Shown piece after piece: positions 52,506 to 63,421 of a stretch of DNA of 64,000 bases. Position 1 is the first letter of the stretch, and each line of letters opens with the position of its first letter. Under the pieces are notes generated by a model. It was given only the letters and a program-made list of their open reading frames with translations. It searched no databases and was not told the DNA's origin. A program made the position numbers and the translations under genes. This DNA is from Aphanomyces cochlioides (Eukaryota; Oomycota; Saprolegniomycetes; Saprolegniales; Verrucalvaceae), in NCBI GenBank assembly GCA_019828595.1, contig JAHQRK010000049.1, positions 62,001 through 126,000 of the forward strand, written 5' to 3'.

Positions 52506-53904
52506 TTATTGATTACCTCTCTTATTCCACAGGTGCTCAATGATATCCCTTCTTAGCTTGTTGTGTCCATTTTCATCACGAACTGCATTTGAGAGCTCAA
52601 TATAAGTTTGAAAGGAGGCTGGTTCTATCAAGTGGGCTAAATCCACTTGACAACTGAATTCATCACTACAAGAATCGTTGTCGAATTCTTCGTTTTCGAC
52701 AACCATGTTATGAAGGCAAATTCATGCTTGCCAAATTATATGCATCATTTCGCGACTCCAGCAGCGTCCTGGGTTAGCCAGAATATGAAAGCGAGCAAGG
52801 AGTACTCCGAAGCAACGCTCTACATCTTTTCGAAGCCCTTCATGTCTTTCACAATACAATTTTTGCTTGTTGGAGGTGGGATTTGATAAGCTCTTTTGAA
52901 ATAGAGTAAAGTTAGGATAAATACCATCGGCCAGAAAGTAGAACATGTTGTACTTTGAACCATTAACCTATACTGCATGGTAATGTGCTAGCCGTTAACG
53001 AAGCACTTTACCTCGAACGAAGCTGCATTTGACGCACCATTTATAACTTTTACCAACAACGTTGACCTGTCGAGGACATTGATGTCGTTATTAGAGCCAG
53101 GAATGCCCACAAATGCGTGCCAAATCCAAAGATTCTTGGTAGCTACAGCTTCCAATATAATTGAACGGCGTCCATTTCGATCTTGGTATTGCCCCTGCCA
53201 AGCCACGGGGCAATTTTTCCACTCCCAGTGGGTGCAGTCGATTGAGCCGAACATTCCGGGAATCCACGCTCTTCGTTCTCCCTCATGTGTCTTAGAATAT
53301 CATCTGGAGTGGGGTCCCGTAGATATACTTCACCAAACGCAGCCACAATCGCTTTTGCAAATCTCTTTAAAGTGACATTTGCTGTGGTTTCACTCAGACG
53401 ACAATATTCGTCTACAGCGTCTGCACTTATCCCATAGGCTAGCATTCGCATAGCAGCAGTGCACTTTTGTATTGTTGATAGTCCTATTGAATAAATTTAA
53501 AGCCACCATAGTGCGAATAGTATAGTACCTCTTCTACTTGCAGCATCTCTCTTTTGCTCAAAATAGTCATCAATACCGACAATATTCGTCATGATACGTT
53601 CAAATATCTCTCTTGACACCCTAAATCTGCGTCTAGACATGACATCCGAATACACGGGTGGCGTGGAAACGTCTCCAAAGTAGTCACGGACAATTCTTTC
53701 GTGTCCCTCGATGTGATGTCGAGGCAAATTCGCTTTCGGACCGGATCTAGAGCCACCCCAAGGACTTCCTGCTAAATGGGCCTCGTATCTTTGGATCCTC
53801 GTTCTTGTCAAGCAGAGAATTGTCGCAGCGATATGGTCGTCTTCGTCTGATGAGTCGAAGACATCGTCGACCAGTTGGGTCAGCGTTGCCTTCCATGCTT
53901 CCAT
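52506..53904 (-). pseudogene. Harbinger transposase with two short introns, one frameshift and one stop
   Basis: Start ATG 53904. Exon 1 runs to 53529. A 45-nt GT-AG intron (53528-53484) joins DAASRRG to LSTIQKCTAAMRMLAYG, the expected family sequence. Exon 2 contains a one-base loss just before FGSIDCTHWEWKNCPVAW (first Asp; near 53255) and FVGIPGSNNDINVLDRS (second Asp). A 44-nt GT-AG intron (53011-52968) then joins ASFE to VNGSKYNMFYFLADGIYP. Exon 3 carries RKDVERCFGVLLARFHIL (Glu), an in-frame TGA near 52720 and the tail MVVENEEFD. This is the plant-transposon-protein/DDE_4 class. Dead copy because of frameshift and stop. Confidence 0.85.
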
Positions 53905-54618
53905 GTTCCATGAAAATGTGCCCGTGTAATTTTATTATCTAAATATAGGATTAAAGAGAAAGCAGTGTTGAAACCCAGTGCACCAAAAATGCTCTTTCTT
54001 CTCAAACACGGAGTTTCGAAAACTCCGCCTGACTTTGACACTGAATAAAACTCAGTTTCAGTGTCAAAACTCAGTGACCGGTGGAGATGCTCTCAATTGC
54101 CAGACTCTTAAACAAGCTCAAGCTGTCGAATTGCAACCTTGAAGACTTGGAATTCACTCGATTGACCTTCGCAATGGCATCCCTGCAGCTAGAACATTGT
54201 GACTTAGGCCCTACTTACTTTATTTTTTCGTTGGCAAGACAATTGGAAGGCTCTAACCCCTGAAGCTCAACGCCTATCGAGACGTGAGCATCGCTGGGCT
54301 GGAGCATTTGCTACGAGTCTTACCAGACACATCGATCAAGTCCTTGACAAGTTTACCATTTCACAACGACGATCTCTGCAAGTTGGCACCATCGTTCAGA
54401 AAGTGCTCTGTGGCGAATTGGAATATTTGTCGAGCGGAACAGCTATTGACGGCTTACGACTCTTGATTCAAAGCTTGAGCTTTCCCAGTCGTTTCGTGAA
54501 AAGAACACGATTTCGACTGAAAACACCAAAGGGATCTACTCTTGAAGCGTCAATTGTCAAGTCTCTCGTGGACTTTGCGACTGAATGTCGGGTTGACTTC
54601 AAGTACGACGCAAGATGA

Positions 54619-55464
54619 CCAGAGTTCATCGTTATTCACAAGTTTTGCCGTGTTCAACTATTCCAGCATTAAAAACAGAAACTTATCAATTCTTGCTCTC
54701 TGGATGTGAAGATCGATTGATCCGAGAATGAGAAAAGATATCGTGACACATATTGTGCTTTTGCTGTAAATTTCTATTTTTTGCATGATTTCTCAATTTC
54801 AGCACAATGACGCCTTGAACCGGGCCAGAGGGAAAATATAGCGATAAGCTTCTTTAAAGCGGGTCCGTCCTATTAATAGCTCCACTGTTACTTATCATCA
54901 ATTTTAAGCATTATTCATCGTTGTGACGAGCAAAATCCAATGCTTTGTCGCTTTTAATCCACTATTTCATCCAGAATTTGTAAAATCGTACATGTTGAGA
55001 AGTTAGTGAGCATTTTGCTCAGTCAAAACAGCCGTATCATGCGTCACACGCTCCTCGCGGCTTCCTTGAGAGTAGTTTGGATCATCTCGTCTGTCTGCAT
55101 GAGCGGACGAACGTGGACAAAGGAGCATGATCGATGATGGTTCATGGGTGTCTCGACATTGTTGTTTATATTTGATTGCGCAGGAAGTGGAAATTTGTAC
55201 CAAATCGACGACTTGAATTGACAAGTTGCGTCGTTAGAAGGCTCGTCCAACTAATAGAGCCTTGACGATATTGTCAAATATACCTAGTATGGGAGTCGAG
55301 GAATCCATAACCCACCAACCAGCCTGTGACGAAGTGGGGACAGCCCTCGACCGCTGACGAGGTCCGACAACATTCATCAATTTAAGAGAGGAAACACAAA
55401 AGGTATCAATAAGACGATCCTACTCAGCCCAATCCGACAAGTTATACAAATTCGTGTCACTCCG
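54619..55464. other. Intergenic, no gene recognised
   Basis: AT-rich sequence between the ends of LRR members E and F. No motif or repeat relationship was seen, and the open frames are short. Confidence 0.4.
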
Positions 55465-56821
55465 AGACATGTTCAAACTCGCAGCCACATTCCGTGGCAA
55501 AGTCTTTGAGAGACTTCACAGTTGACACGTCGATCGGCGAATTCCATGTCTTCCATGCGAATCGTTTCGTCTTGATGGATCGACTAGAATGGCCAATACA
55601 CTTTGAATTCAAAGGCGCAAGTCAGGAATGACCACGTCACTTTCATACGACAATAACTCCATTTGTGTCATCGTTTGGTTCTTTTCAATGGCCGCCACAA
55701 AGCATTTAAAAAACGAGGAACACACGTCAGCAACACCCAGTGACAATGTTTCCAATCGACAATGCTCAAACCTTGGACGCTCCAATTTTCTTTCGCAAAC
55801 CGCACTCCAGCGAACTTGAGATGTTTCATGTGCGTACGCGGTAGGACTCTCAAAAGAGACTCCATCGCATCGGCGCTCATCTTCTTGTTATCCGTGAGTA
55901 CAAAACTTGTAACTTTGGAGCCGGAGCCAAAGACTTCACCGTATCAGAGTCCAAGTCGTCGACTTCCAACGTCTTCATGGAGAACGTCAGTCGAGTAAAA
56001 TCCACGTCGTCGAGCTTGAAACTCGACAACTTGACTCTTTTCAGGGTCGAATTGAACATCGCTTGATAAAACGATTGCTTCAACTCGTTGCCCACTTCGG
56101 TCCAAGCATCGTTCGTTCCCGTAAACTCAAACTCTTTCGATGTTGGACTTTGGAACCATGCAATGAGATGGTTGATGTTGTCTTCAGTCAGTTTATGACC
56201 CTTGGGTGAGACTTGCAATACTTGGAGCTGCTCACTCGTTCCAGCGAACTGAAATACGTCGTCGTACATCGCATCGTAGTCTTTGTCAACCTCCAAATCT
56301 TCAAAATCCTCGATGGACAACGATGTCAAGTGCGGCAATCGAGGCAAAATATCCTTGCAACTCGTTCGGCCATCATCAGTGCACTTGAAGTATATGCTAA
56401 GTCGAGTAATGTGCAGGTTCCAAACGTCATCGTCGACGTCTGCTGCTGCGTCTGGAAATACTTCGACCCGCCACTCGATCGTGGCCATCGGATCCAAATG
56501 CTCGACGTACCAGTCGACATCGTCTGTGGCTTGAGTATCGTCTTGGAAATCATAAATGACAACTTTGGCATAGTACTTGGCAAAGTCTTCATACGATTCA
56601 AGCTCTCGATTGAGACACAACGTCGGCCACAAATCCGAGACGTCGTCAAAGTCGTTGCTCAATTCGTAGAGTTGGTCCAGAGGACCCAGCACCTTGAGCG
56701 GATGAAGAACTTGTAGGAAAGTAAACACATCATCGGCGTTCGTGATATAAAATACAATCTTTGCCGTGACATTGACTGGTAGCGTTGCGAAGAATGGCGT
56801 GGGCTTTCGGGGTTTCTTCAT
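55465..56821 (-). pseudogene. F-box-like/LRR member F, frameshifted in the C-terminal part
   Basis: From ATG 56821 (MKKPRKPTPFFATLPVNVTAKIVFYITNADDVFTFLQVL) a 314-codon frame runs through KQSFYQAMFNSTLKRVKLSSFKLDDVDFTRLTFSMKTLEV to KSLAPAP. A small deletion shifts the frame; the family sequence continues GSKVTSFVLTDNKKMSADAMESLLRVLPRTHMKHLKFAGVRF and, after further shifts and stops, AAIEKNQTM and SLKDFATECGCEFEHV near 55465. The N-terminal 300 residues are undamaged and unusually acidic, so a truncated protein could still be made. Closest to member D by MKKPR start and acidic style. Confidence 0.85.
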
Positions 56822-58020
56822 AATTCGAATGCGAGCCCATTGATCTTATTCAAGTGAAGGTCTATCGTCAGTACTGATGGTGAAGATACACACTCGCACT
56901 TTGTTGTTGTGATATTCTGTATCTACGATGGACGATATTCTTCACAAAAAACACCAATCCATCCAGCATGAATTAGAAAACAGCGAAGTTGAGCTATTTG
57001 GGGTCATTCAAGTTGTCGCATTGCGAGGACAAACCAAAATCCTTCACTCTACAACCACCCTGACGACTCCAACGACAGCCATACCGTCTTGTTGACGGGC
57101 CACAACCATCGAGTTGACCAAAACTGTGCATGAGATTGCAACCGGTGATCTTCCAGATTGAGTCAAAAGTCGAGCTAATTGGATTGGCATACCTTGTGTG
57201 TCTGCTCCAAGATCGCTAAAAGATTTGAGATGTCGAAGCGACGGTTCCTTTGAGTATAATACTTGAATCCTTGGACTTGCAGATAAGTCTTCAATCACTT
57301 TCATTTTTGGAGAGGTCAGCTCAGATACGACAATCATGGTCGAAGACTCGCTTTCACTCCCTGTTTATTCCCTTTTGTGTTGCGTGCAATAGTTATATTG
57401 CAAGCACTACTACTCAACATTTCAGAGCTTTAAGAATTGTAGCCTCCACAGATTCGTCAAGTCATACGACATAAATCTCTGTCACGACAATTGTTTCAAG
57501 CTACAATTAGTCCTATGCCAGTCGTCCCCCTAGCCAGATGGGAAAAATATTACAAAATCCCTTTTCGTGCATGAGGAGCGCAATTTCTGCATGGATACTT
57601 GACGTTGTCAAGGTGCCAAGGTTCGGTAACTTAACAGGCCAAATCTGGGGTCAGGTCACACTTTAAGTCACATGATGAAATTCGAGATATCTCTGCCACC
57701 AGGAAAAATCCGTCATTTGCTCGTAGGCCTTACCTGAGGCGGCACAGCCTATCTGCCGCCTTGTTCAATGCGAAAAAAGATAAAGTAAGCTCCGTCCTTC
57801 TAGTCATCCACGCAGTTTAAGGCTATTGCTTGAGAAAAACCTGGAAAGTCGAAAAAACCATTAAAAACCTATAATTAACCTGTCATCCAGGGAAATCGCC
57901 CTGAAATACTAATAAAACCTAAAAAACCTAAGCATCAGGTGACCTGGATACGGACAAAAGTTGATTGACGAGAGAGACACAAGATCACAAGAGCTCGCTT
58001 GGGTGGGTCGCGATTGCGTG
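56822..58020. other. Intergenic between LRR members F and G
   Basis: A minus-strand open frame 57337-57044 (97 codons) includes QLARLLTQSGRSPVAISCTVLVNS and is not recognised. The two neighbouring LRR genes diverge from here, so their promoters should lie near the ends. No other element seen. Confidence 0.4.
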
Positions 58021-59585
58021 ATGAAGAAGCCCAAAGCGTCGACACCGGTACGCTCTCTGCTGCCACTCGACGTTTTCATCAAGATTGCGTTTTACCTTCC
58101 AGGCGCTGCCGATCTATTTGCGTTTCTGGAAGCTCTCCGTCCATACAATCTTTTGGGTCCACTGGAGCATCTCTCACGTACGGCAACCCTGAAAGTCTCC
58201 TGCCCCTCCCCAAGCCCTACTTCGCGACCAGATTTCCTGACTAGATTAGCTGCAGATAGTTAACTTTGGCTTCTGCCGCCGACCTAACAAGTGTCGTTGC
58301 CTCAGTTCCCGACCGACGCTGCAGAGCCTACAAAGACCCTGTTTTCACGTGTTTCACGTGACACATCTCTATAAGCTGGGCTCGCGACGCGATCATTGGA
58401 TATACTTGTGGCCTCGCTTGGTAATTCCTCGATCATTCAATAGCTGGTCTACCTCGTACGAAGCGATCGCCAAGTACTACTCGACGGTAGCCATCCAGGA
58501 CCTGGGTCAAGCTGCGTGGCTCAAGAAGCATTTAGATCCACAAACAAAGATTGAATGGGTTGTCGAAAAATTCCCAAATTCGGTGTCGGAGATTGCAGAT
58601 GAGGTGTGGGATCTGCGTATTGCTCGAGTTCGCTTTGGCTTCAAGCACAATTCCGTCTCAAGTGGCAAGGAAATCTTGTCTCGACTCAAACACTTGACGT
58701 CCTTGAAAGTCCATGTCAAGCATGCCTTTTCCACGCCTGAAATACTGAACGAAAATCATCGAATATGGGACGACATTTTCAAATTTGTAGCCCAGAGCGA
58801 CCAGCTCACGGAATTTGAATTTTTTCGGGAGACACATGCAATGACAGCATCGAGTCTCGTCCAACTCATCGAATGGTTTCGCCGTCAACCCGTCCGAGTA
58901 TTCGAATGTAAAGCAGGATTGGGATCAAATCAACAAGAGTTTAAACCAGTCGTTTTACGAAGCCATCTTTAACTGCCCGACTCTGGACAAGCTCGTGTTG
59001 TCGAATTGTGACTTCCATGGTTTGGATTTCAGTCGATTGAAGTTTTCAAAGCGGTCGTTGCAACTGGGATATTGCAGCATTGGATCTGAGTTCATTATTT
59101 CCTTGGCCAGTCGATTGGAAATCTCTAAAATCACTCAATTCAAGCTTTGTGTGTGTCGTGATATAAGCATCGACAGCATCGTGTATCTGGTACGTATATT
59201 ACCAAGTACATCTATCAAGTACTTGACGTTGACAGACATATCATTTAACATCGAAAATCTCATCAAGTTGGCTCAGCTAGTTGAGAATTGCGCATTGGAA
59301 ACGTTATCGCTCCATACAATTCTTTCATCGAGGTCCTTTGTCGAGAGTCTTGTGACAGCTATTCAAAGCAACCAGACAATTCACGACTTGGAATTATCGC
59401 TGCCTGGGATTACGGTTGAAGAAATGCGACTTTTGATCCAAAGCGTCTGCCATCCCAGGCGAAGAGTGAAAAGAAAGCGGCTCAGATTGAGAATACCAAA
59501 AGATGATGAGGAGGAGCATCTGGTCAAATCTCTCAAGGATTTTGCCGTAGAATATGGTGGTGAGTTCGCCGATGACTCGCATTAA
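58021..59585 (+). pseudogene. F-box-like/LRR member G, with a 189-bp insertion and a frameshift
   Basis: From ATG 58021 (MKKPKASTPVRSLLPLDVFIKIAFYLPGAADLFAFLEALRPYNLLGPLEHL) the frame is interrupted by the insert 58175-58363. It resumes YKLGSRRDHWIYLWPRLVIP and continues to VRVFEC near 58910, where one extra base relative to member I shifts the frame. The last part, FYEAIFNCPTLDKLVLSNCDFHGLDFSRL to FAVEYGGEFADDSH, is intact to 59585. Removing the insert and one 7-bp duplication restores the first junction exactly. Very similar to member I. Confidence 0.9.
58175..58363. mobile_element. 189-bp insertion with 7-bp duplication in LRR member G
   Basis: Flanked by CATCTCT at 58168-58174 and 58364-58370 (eighth base differs, G against A). 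The ends carry CACGT...ACGTG words. No coding capacity and no second copy in the window. It could be a hAT-type MITE (8-bp duplication with one mutation) or a solo LTR; I cannot decide. Confidence 0.75.
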
Positions 59586-60674
59586 ATTTTTTCTACATCA
59601 ATCATCTCTAATTTTCCCTCAGTCTTGATTAAGAAATTCTCCCAAACCATTTCGTCATTGCTCATAATCAAAGATCTTCATCGACGCGTTCGTTTTTTCG
59701 ATTAAAGTTTAGCCTGGAAGCTTCAACAAAAAGCAAGATAACACTGTGCTAATCAACCAATCTCGACTAAGTTGTATATTGAGTCTACGCTGGAGGATCG
59801 GCCTTTATCTTTTGGCACAGGGACAGGTCTTAGCGCTGAGGAGCTTGAATTAATAAATCATCTCACACTTCCCCCGAAAATGTTGTATGTTGGCGTAGAT
59901 AATCCACACGTTGTGGATTATCAACGACAATCGCGATTACTCAATTTAGCTCTCTTTTCGTGCTTGGGGAGATTGGGCGTGCTAAGAAAGCTAGGGGGTT
60001 CCGAAAGTGTAGGTAATATGAGTGTTGGGAGGATTTGGGGGAAGTGTCATTTCCTGAGATAGACACAAATTTACATATGACATTACTGCTCATAATCGGG
60101 ATTGAACAATACCAGGAAGATCGAATAAATTCTTGTTCCACTGAATTTGAGTTCACTTCAAGCAAAGGCTACGGTGAGTATCATTCGTTTTCAACAGATC
60201 GCTATTCAAATGTTCACTTTGTGATGATGCTTGGCCTTATAGCGTCTCGTTTGGCAAACAAGCTAGTTTTACGACAATGGCTGCAGTTCGTCAAAGCTCG
60301 GAGCTATGATAATGAGCTCTTGGGTAAGGTATTAGGCGAGAAGTCGAAGTTAAACATAATATGCAACGACCTTTATGAACTTTCTCCTCTTGAGTCTGCG
60401 TTGACCACCAAAAAGTTTCTCGTTGTCCTCACGATTTCCGAAATGATTGACAAAAAGCGACTGCAGCACAATTGACCTTTTATATCGAGTGTTTCACAAA
60501 CATCGCTGAAGTCTCGCTAAAAAAACTCTTTGACCACTGGCCTTGTCTTTGTCATCTTGCTCCAGTTCTCGACTTGACTTGATGGCAATTTCGATAAAAC
60601 ATTTGGATTCGGATAAGTTCGTTGAAGTGGTTCAAGTGGAGAAGAATTCATCCAACCACGATCTCAACAGAGCA
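59586..60674. repeat. Duplicated non-coding block downstream of LRR member G
   Basis: Sequence from about 59690 (CGCGTTCGTTTTTTCGATTAAAGTTTAGCCTGGAAGCTTC written in parts here: GCGTTCGTTTTT, GCCTGGAAGCTTCAAC) to about 60480 is related in order to 60775-61440, including TGTATATTGAGTCTA and GACAAAAAGCGACTGCAG. A plus-strand frame 60035-60475 (146 codons) lies in it but has no counterpart in the second copy, so I do not call it a gene. Confidence 0.6.
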
Positions 60675-60770
60675 ATGGATCGCAACACCATGACGAAGAA
60701 GCGCAAGGCGTCTGCACCAGTACACTCTCTGCTACCCGTCGATGTTGTCCACAAGATTGCAAATTCTACT
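60675..60770 (+). pseudogene. F-box-like/LRR member H, N-terminal stub only
   Basis: ATG 60675 reads MDRNTMTKKRKASAPVHSLL...DVVHKIA, closely matching the start of member I (MDRNTMMKKLKVSAPVRSLL), and then breaks off abruptly into the duplicated non-coding block (TTCGACTCGTTCG...). The remaining 430 residues are absent. This shows that segmental copying or deletion cut through the gene. Confidence 0.85.
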
Positions 60771-62023
60771 TCGACTCGTTCGTTTTTGCTATTTAAGTTT
60801 AACCTGGAAGCTTCAACTGAATGCCGTGCTATTGAATCATAACAGTGCTGCAATGGCCAAAATCGAGATATTTTATGTTTAATCTCCGAGAACATCGTGC
60901 ACGATAAAATCTGTCGAATAATAATAATCAACCAATTTCGACTTCGTTGTATATTGAGTCTATACTGGAGGATCAGCATGTATCTTTAGGCTGAGGGACG
61001 TGGAGGCCCTTGGATATATATCACCGCGCATTTCGCCCGTAATTCATTTTCATAGGATATTTTCAGCACGTTGTGGATAACCCAGGGCGGTCACGGTGAC
61101 TCAAATTGGCTCTCTTACCTTCTTGCTACAGAGGGTCATTTCAATTGGTAGATGTAGGACATTAGTGCTTAACATCGAGAAGGAAAGAGACCAGGAAGAA
61201 CAGCTATGCGTCAAGTTTTTTTCAAGCAAAGGCCGCGGTGATTATCATTCGTGCACATGTCAATCTTGAAGAAGGCGATGCTCATCATCGAATGTCACGA
61301 CCTCTATTAATTTTCTCCTCTTGAGTTTGTGTCGGCCACCGCCAACTTATCTCAGTCCCCACGTTTTCCAAGATATGATCGACGCTACCAACATGCCTCA
61401 CAAAAAGCGACCGCAGAACGACAAATGTATGATATCGAGTGTGTCACAAAGAAAGTTAAAGTCTCGCTAACTCTACGAGCATTGCCTCCTCATCGTCGTC
61501 ATCTAATAGCATCAATCACAAACAGAATTCACGCATTTAATATTGTTTAATCGATTCGAATTTGGAGTTGCCTGGCGAATCGACTGGGCAAATCGATTTG
61601 TGAATCGCTTAGCCAATCATATCACGTTAAAATTTATTTTTTAGCCAATCATATTTATTTAACTTTGCACTCTCTTTTATACGCGACTTGTGAACAGGAA
61701 AGTCGCAACAACAATGGTTCCTTGCGCAAAAGCTGCGCATCCCCAGAGTGGCTGATGGCTCTAGGAAGAACTCTTTAAACAGTATTGGTAAAAGATATTG
61801 TTATTTACACTCTAAATTGTGAACGGGGTGAAAAAATACAAATTTGGGTGAAAAAGACAATAGAAAAAGACATTCAAAATCGATTCGGACAATAGACTGG
61901 AAAGTCCAAATTTGTGCGAAATTGACAAAATATATTCACTGAACCCGTCAATATGCTTTTTCGTTCTTGATCCGGATTCGGATAACTGCAACAAGGAAAC
62001 AAGATCTCGACAGTGCGCGTGTG
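60771..62023. repeat. Second copy of the duplicated non-coding block and 5' flank of LRR member I
   Basis: 60775-61440 repeats the block seen at 59690-60480. A fragment of a third copy (CCTTGGCCACCAGAGTTTCTCG) appears near 63625. From 61543 to 61860 lies a possible old MITE. No gene recognised. Confidence 0.6.
61543..61860. mobile_element. Possible old MITE of the TTGT family
   Basis: Begins TTGTTTAATCG after TA (61541-61542) and ends GGGTGAAAAAGACAA before TA (61861-61862), similar to the ends of the copy at 45936-46170. Contains two AGCCAATCATAT words like the other copies. Strongly diverged, so tentative. Confidence 0.4.
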
Positions 62024-63421
62024 ATGGATCGCAATACCATGATGAAGAAGCTCAAAGTGTCTGCACCAGTACGCTCTTTGCTACCAGTCGACGTAATCAT
62101 CAAGATTGCGTTTTGCATTCCAGTCGCTGCTGACCTGTTTGCGTTTCTGGAAGCTCTCCGTCCATACAACCTCCTTGGTCCTCTGGAGCATCTCTACCAG
62201 CTCGGCATGCGACTCGATCGTTCGTTTTACTTGTGGCCTTGCTTGCGACTTCCTCCTTCGCTTGATGAATGGTCTGTATCATACGAAGCGATCGCCAAGT
62301 ACTATTCGAACGTAGTCATCCAAGACCTCGGGCAAGCTACATGGCTCAAGAAACATTTGGGTCCGCAAACAAAGATTGAATGGATTGTCAACAATTTCCC
62401 AACCTCGACGACAGAGATTGCAGATGAGGTATGGGACTTGCGTATTACTCGAGTACGCCATGGCTTCAAGTGCAATTCCCTCTCAAGTGGCAAGGAAATC
62501 TTGTCTCGACTCAAGCACTTGACGACCTTGAAAGTTTACGACGAGCATGCGTTTTCTATACCCGCAGAAGTATTGGACGAATATCACCAAGCATGGGACG
62601 ACATTTTTAAATTTGTCGTCGAGAGCCACCAGCTCACGGAATTGCAAGCTTCTCCAGATTCTCATGCAATGACATCGTCGAACCTCGTCAACCTCATCGC
62701 TTGGTTTCGCCGTCAACCCGTCCGAGTATTTGAATGCACGTCAGCAACTTGCCGGCGAATCGACAAGAGTTTAAAGCAGTCGTTTTACGAAGCCATCTTT
62801 AATTGCCCGACTCTGGACAAGCTCATTTTGTCGAAATGCGACTTCCAAGGTTTGGATTTCAGTCGATTCAGATTTTCAATGCGATCATTACAACTGGGAT
62901 ATTGTCGCATGGGGTCTGACTATATTAATTCCTTGGCCAGCCGGTTGGAAAACTCTAACCTCACTCATCTCGGCGTTTACGTGTGTCACGATGTAAGCAT
63001 CGACAGCGTCGAGAGTCTGGTACGTGTCTTACCATATACATCTATCAAGCACTTGGCGCTGACAAGCTTGCCATTTAACAGCAAAGATCTCAGCAAGTTG
63101 TCTCAGCTGTGTGAGAATTGTCCTGTGGAATCTTTATCGCTCCATGCATTTCAATCATCGTTCTCCTTTGTCAAGAGTCTTGCGACAGCAATTCAAAACA
63201 ACAAGACAATTCACGATTTGGAAGTATTGTTGCCTGGGATTACAGTTGAAGAAATGCGATTTTTGATCCAAAGTGTCTGCCATCCCAGTCGAAGATTGAA
63301 AAGAAAGCTGCCCAAATTGACGATTCCAGGAAATAAGATGGAGAAGCCTCTGATCAAATCTCTCAAGGACTTTGCCGCCGACTGTGGAGGAGAGTTCAAA
63401 TACGGCCCGAACCTGATGTGA
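62024..63421 (+). CDS. F-box-like/LRR protein, member I, intact
   Basis: 465 residues from ATG 62024 (MDRNTMMKKLKVSAP); the open frame extends upstream only through a TTG. Residues 15-60 (SLLPVDVIIKIAFCIPVAADLFAFLEALRPYNLLGPLEHLYQLG written in parts: LLPVDVIIKIAF, FAFLEALRPYNLLG) form the divergent F-box-like module. The rest has the conserved SVSYEAIAKYYSNVVIQDLG segment, WFRRQPVRVFEC, and RNI-type leucine-rich repeats (TLDKLILSKCDFQGLDFSRF, FSMRSLQLGYC, LVRVLPYTSIKHLAL, CPVESLSLHAF), ending ADCGGEFKYGPNLM. No signal peptide. Function unknown; an SCF-type adaptor role is the best guess from domain layout. It is the best template for reading lesions in members G and H. Confidence 0.85.
   Translation: MDRNTMMKKLKVSAPVRSLLPVDVIIKIAFCIPVAADLFAFLEALRPYNLLGPLEHLYQLGMRLDRSFYLWPCLRLPPSLDEWSVSYEAIAKYYSNVVIQDLGQATWLKKHLGPQTKIEWIVNNFPTSTTEIADEVWDLRITRVRHGFKCNSLSSGKEILSRLKHLTTLKVYDEHAFSIPAEVLDEYHQAWDDIFKFVVESHQLTELQASPDSHAMTSSNLVNLIAWFRRQPVRVFECTSATCRRIDKSLKQSFYEAIFNCPTLDKLILSKCDFQGLDFSRFRFSMRSLQLGYCRMGSDYINSLASRLENSNLTHLGVYVCHDVSIDSVESLVRVLPYTSIKHLALTSLPFNSKDLSKLSQLCENCPVESLSLHAFQSSFSFVKSLATAIQNNKTIHDLEVLLPGITVEEMRFLIQSVCHPSRRLKRKLPKLTIPGNKMEKPLIKSLKDFAADCGGEFKYGPNLM

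Larger units (their letters stand above)
51353..54092. mobile_element. PIF/Harbinger element inserted in LRR member E
   Basis: About 41-bp inverted repeats start GAGCATCTCCACC and include GTCACTG and TTTGACACTGAAACTGAG at both ends. The 3-bp duplication is TCA (51350-51352 and 54093-54095); joining the flanks recovers the family sequence ATGTTCAATTGCCAG. It carries a plus-strand accessory gene and a minus-strand transposase, convergent as in the element at 11772-14207. Subterminal DNA on both sides is rich in ACTGAGT/ACTCAGT copies. Confidence 0.92.
50432..54618 (+). pseudogene. F-box-like/LRR member E, decayed and split by a Harbinger element
   Basis: From ATG 50432 (MMMKPQTMSKSSYSKLPFHVKLKVAFYF) frameshifts soon follow, with relics HTAADHFAILKALCHAKLAG, DEHIAKYYSNVVIHDLSQAEWLKKHLNPMAKIEWVVEDF, LRLKHLKSLRVYDDHEF and FYQAMF up to 51352. 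After the 2.74 kb transposon the family sequence resumes at NCQTLKQAQAV/TLNKLKLSNCNLEDLEFTRLTFAMASLQLEHC, LLRVLPDTSIKSL and ends FATECRVDFKYDAR at 54618. A part between the first two blocks is replaced by unrelated sequence (about 50600-50830). Multiple lesions make it non-functional. Confidence 0.85.

Noticed and set aside
60035..60475. 146-codon plus-strand frame
   Set aside because: Lies in a duplicated non-coding block and is not kept open in the second copy at 60.8-61.5 kb.
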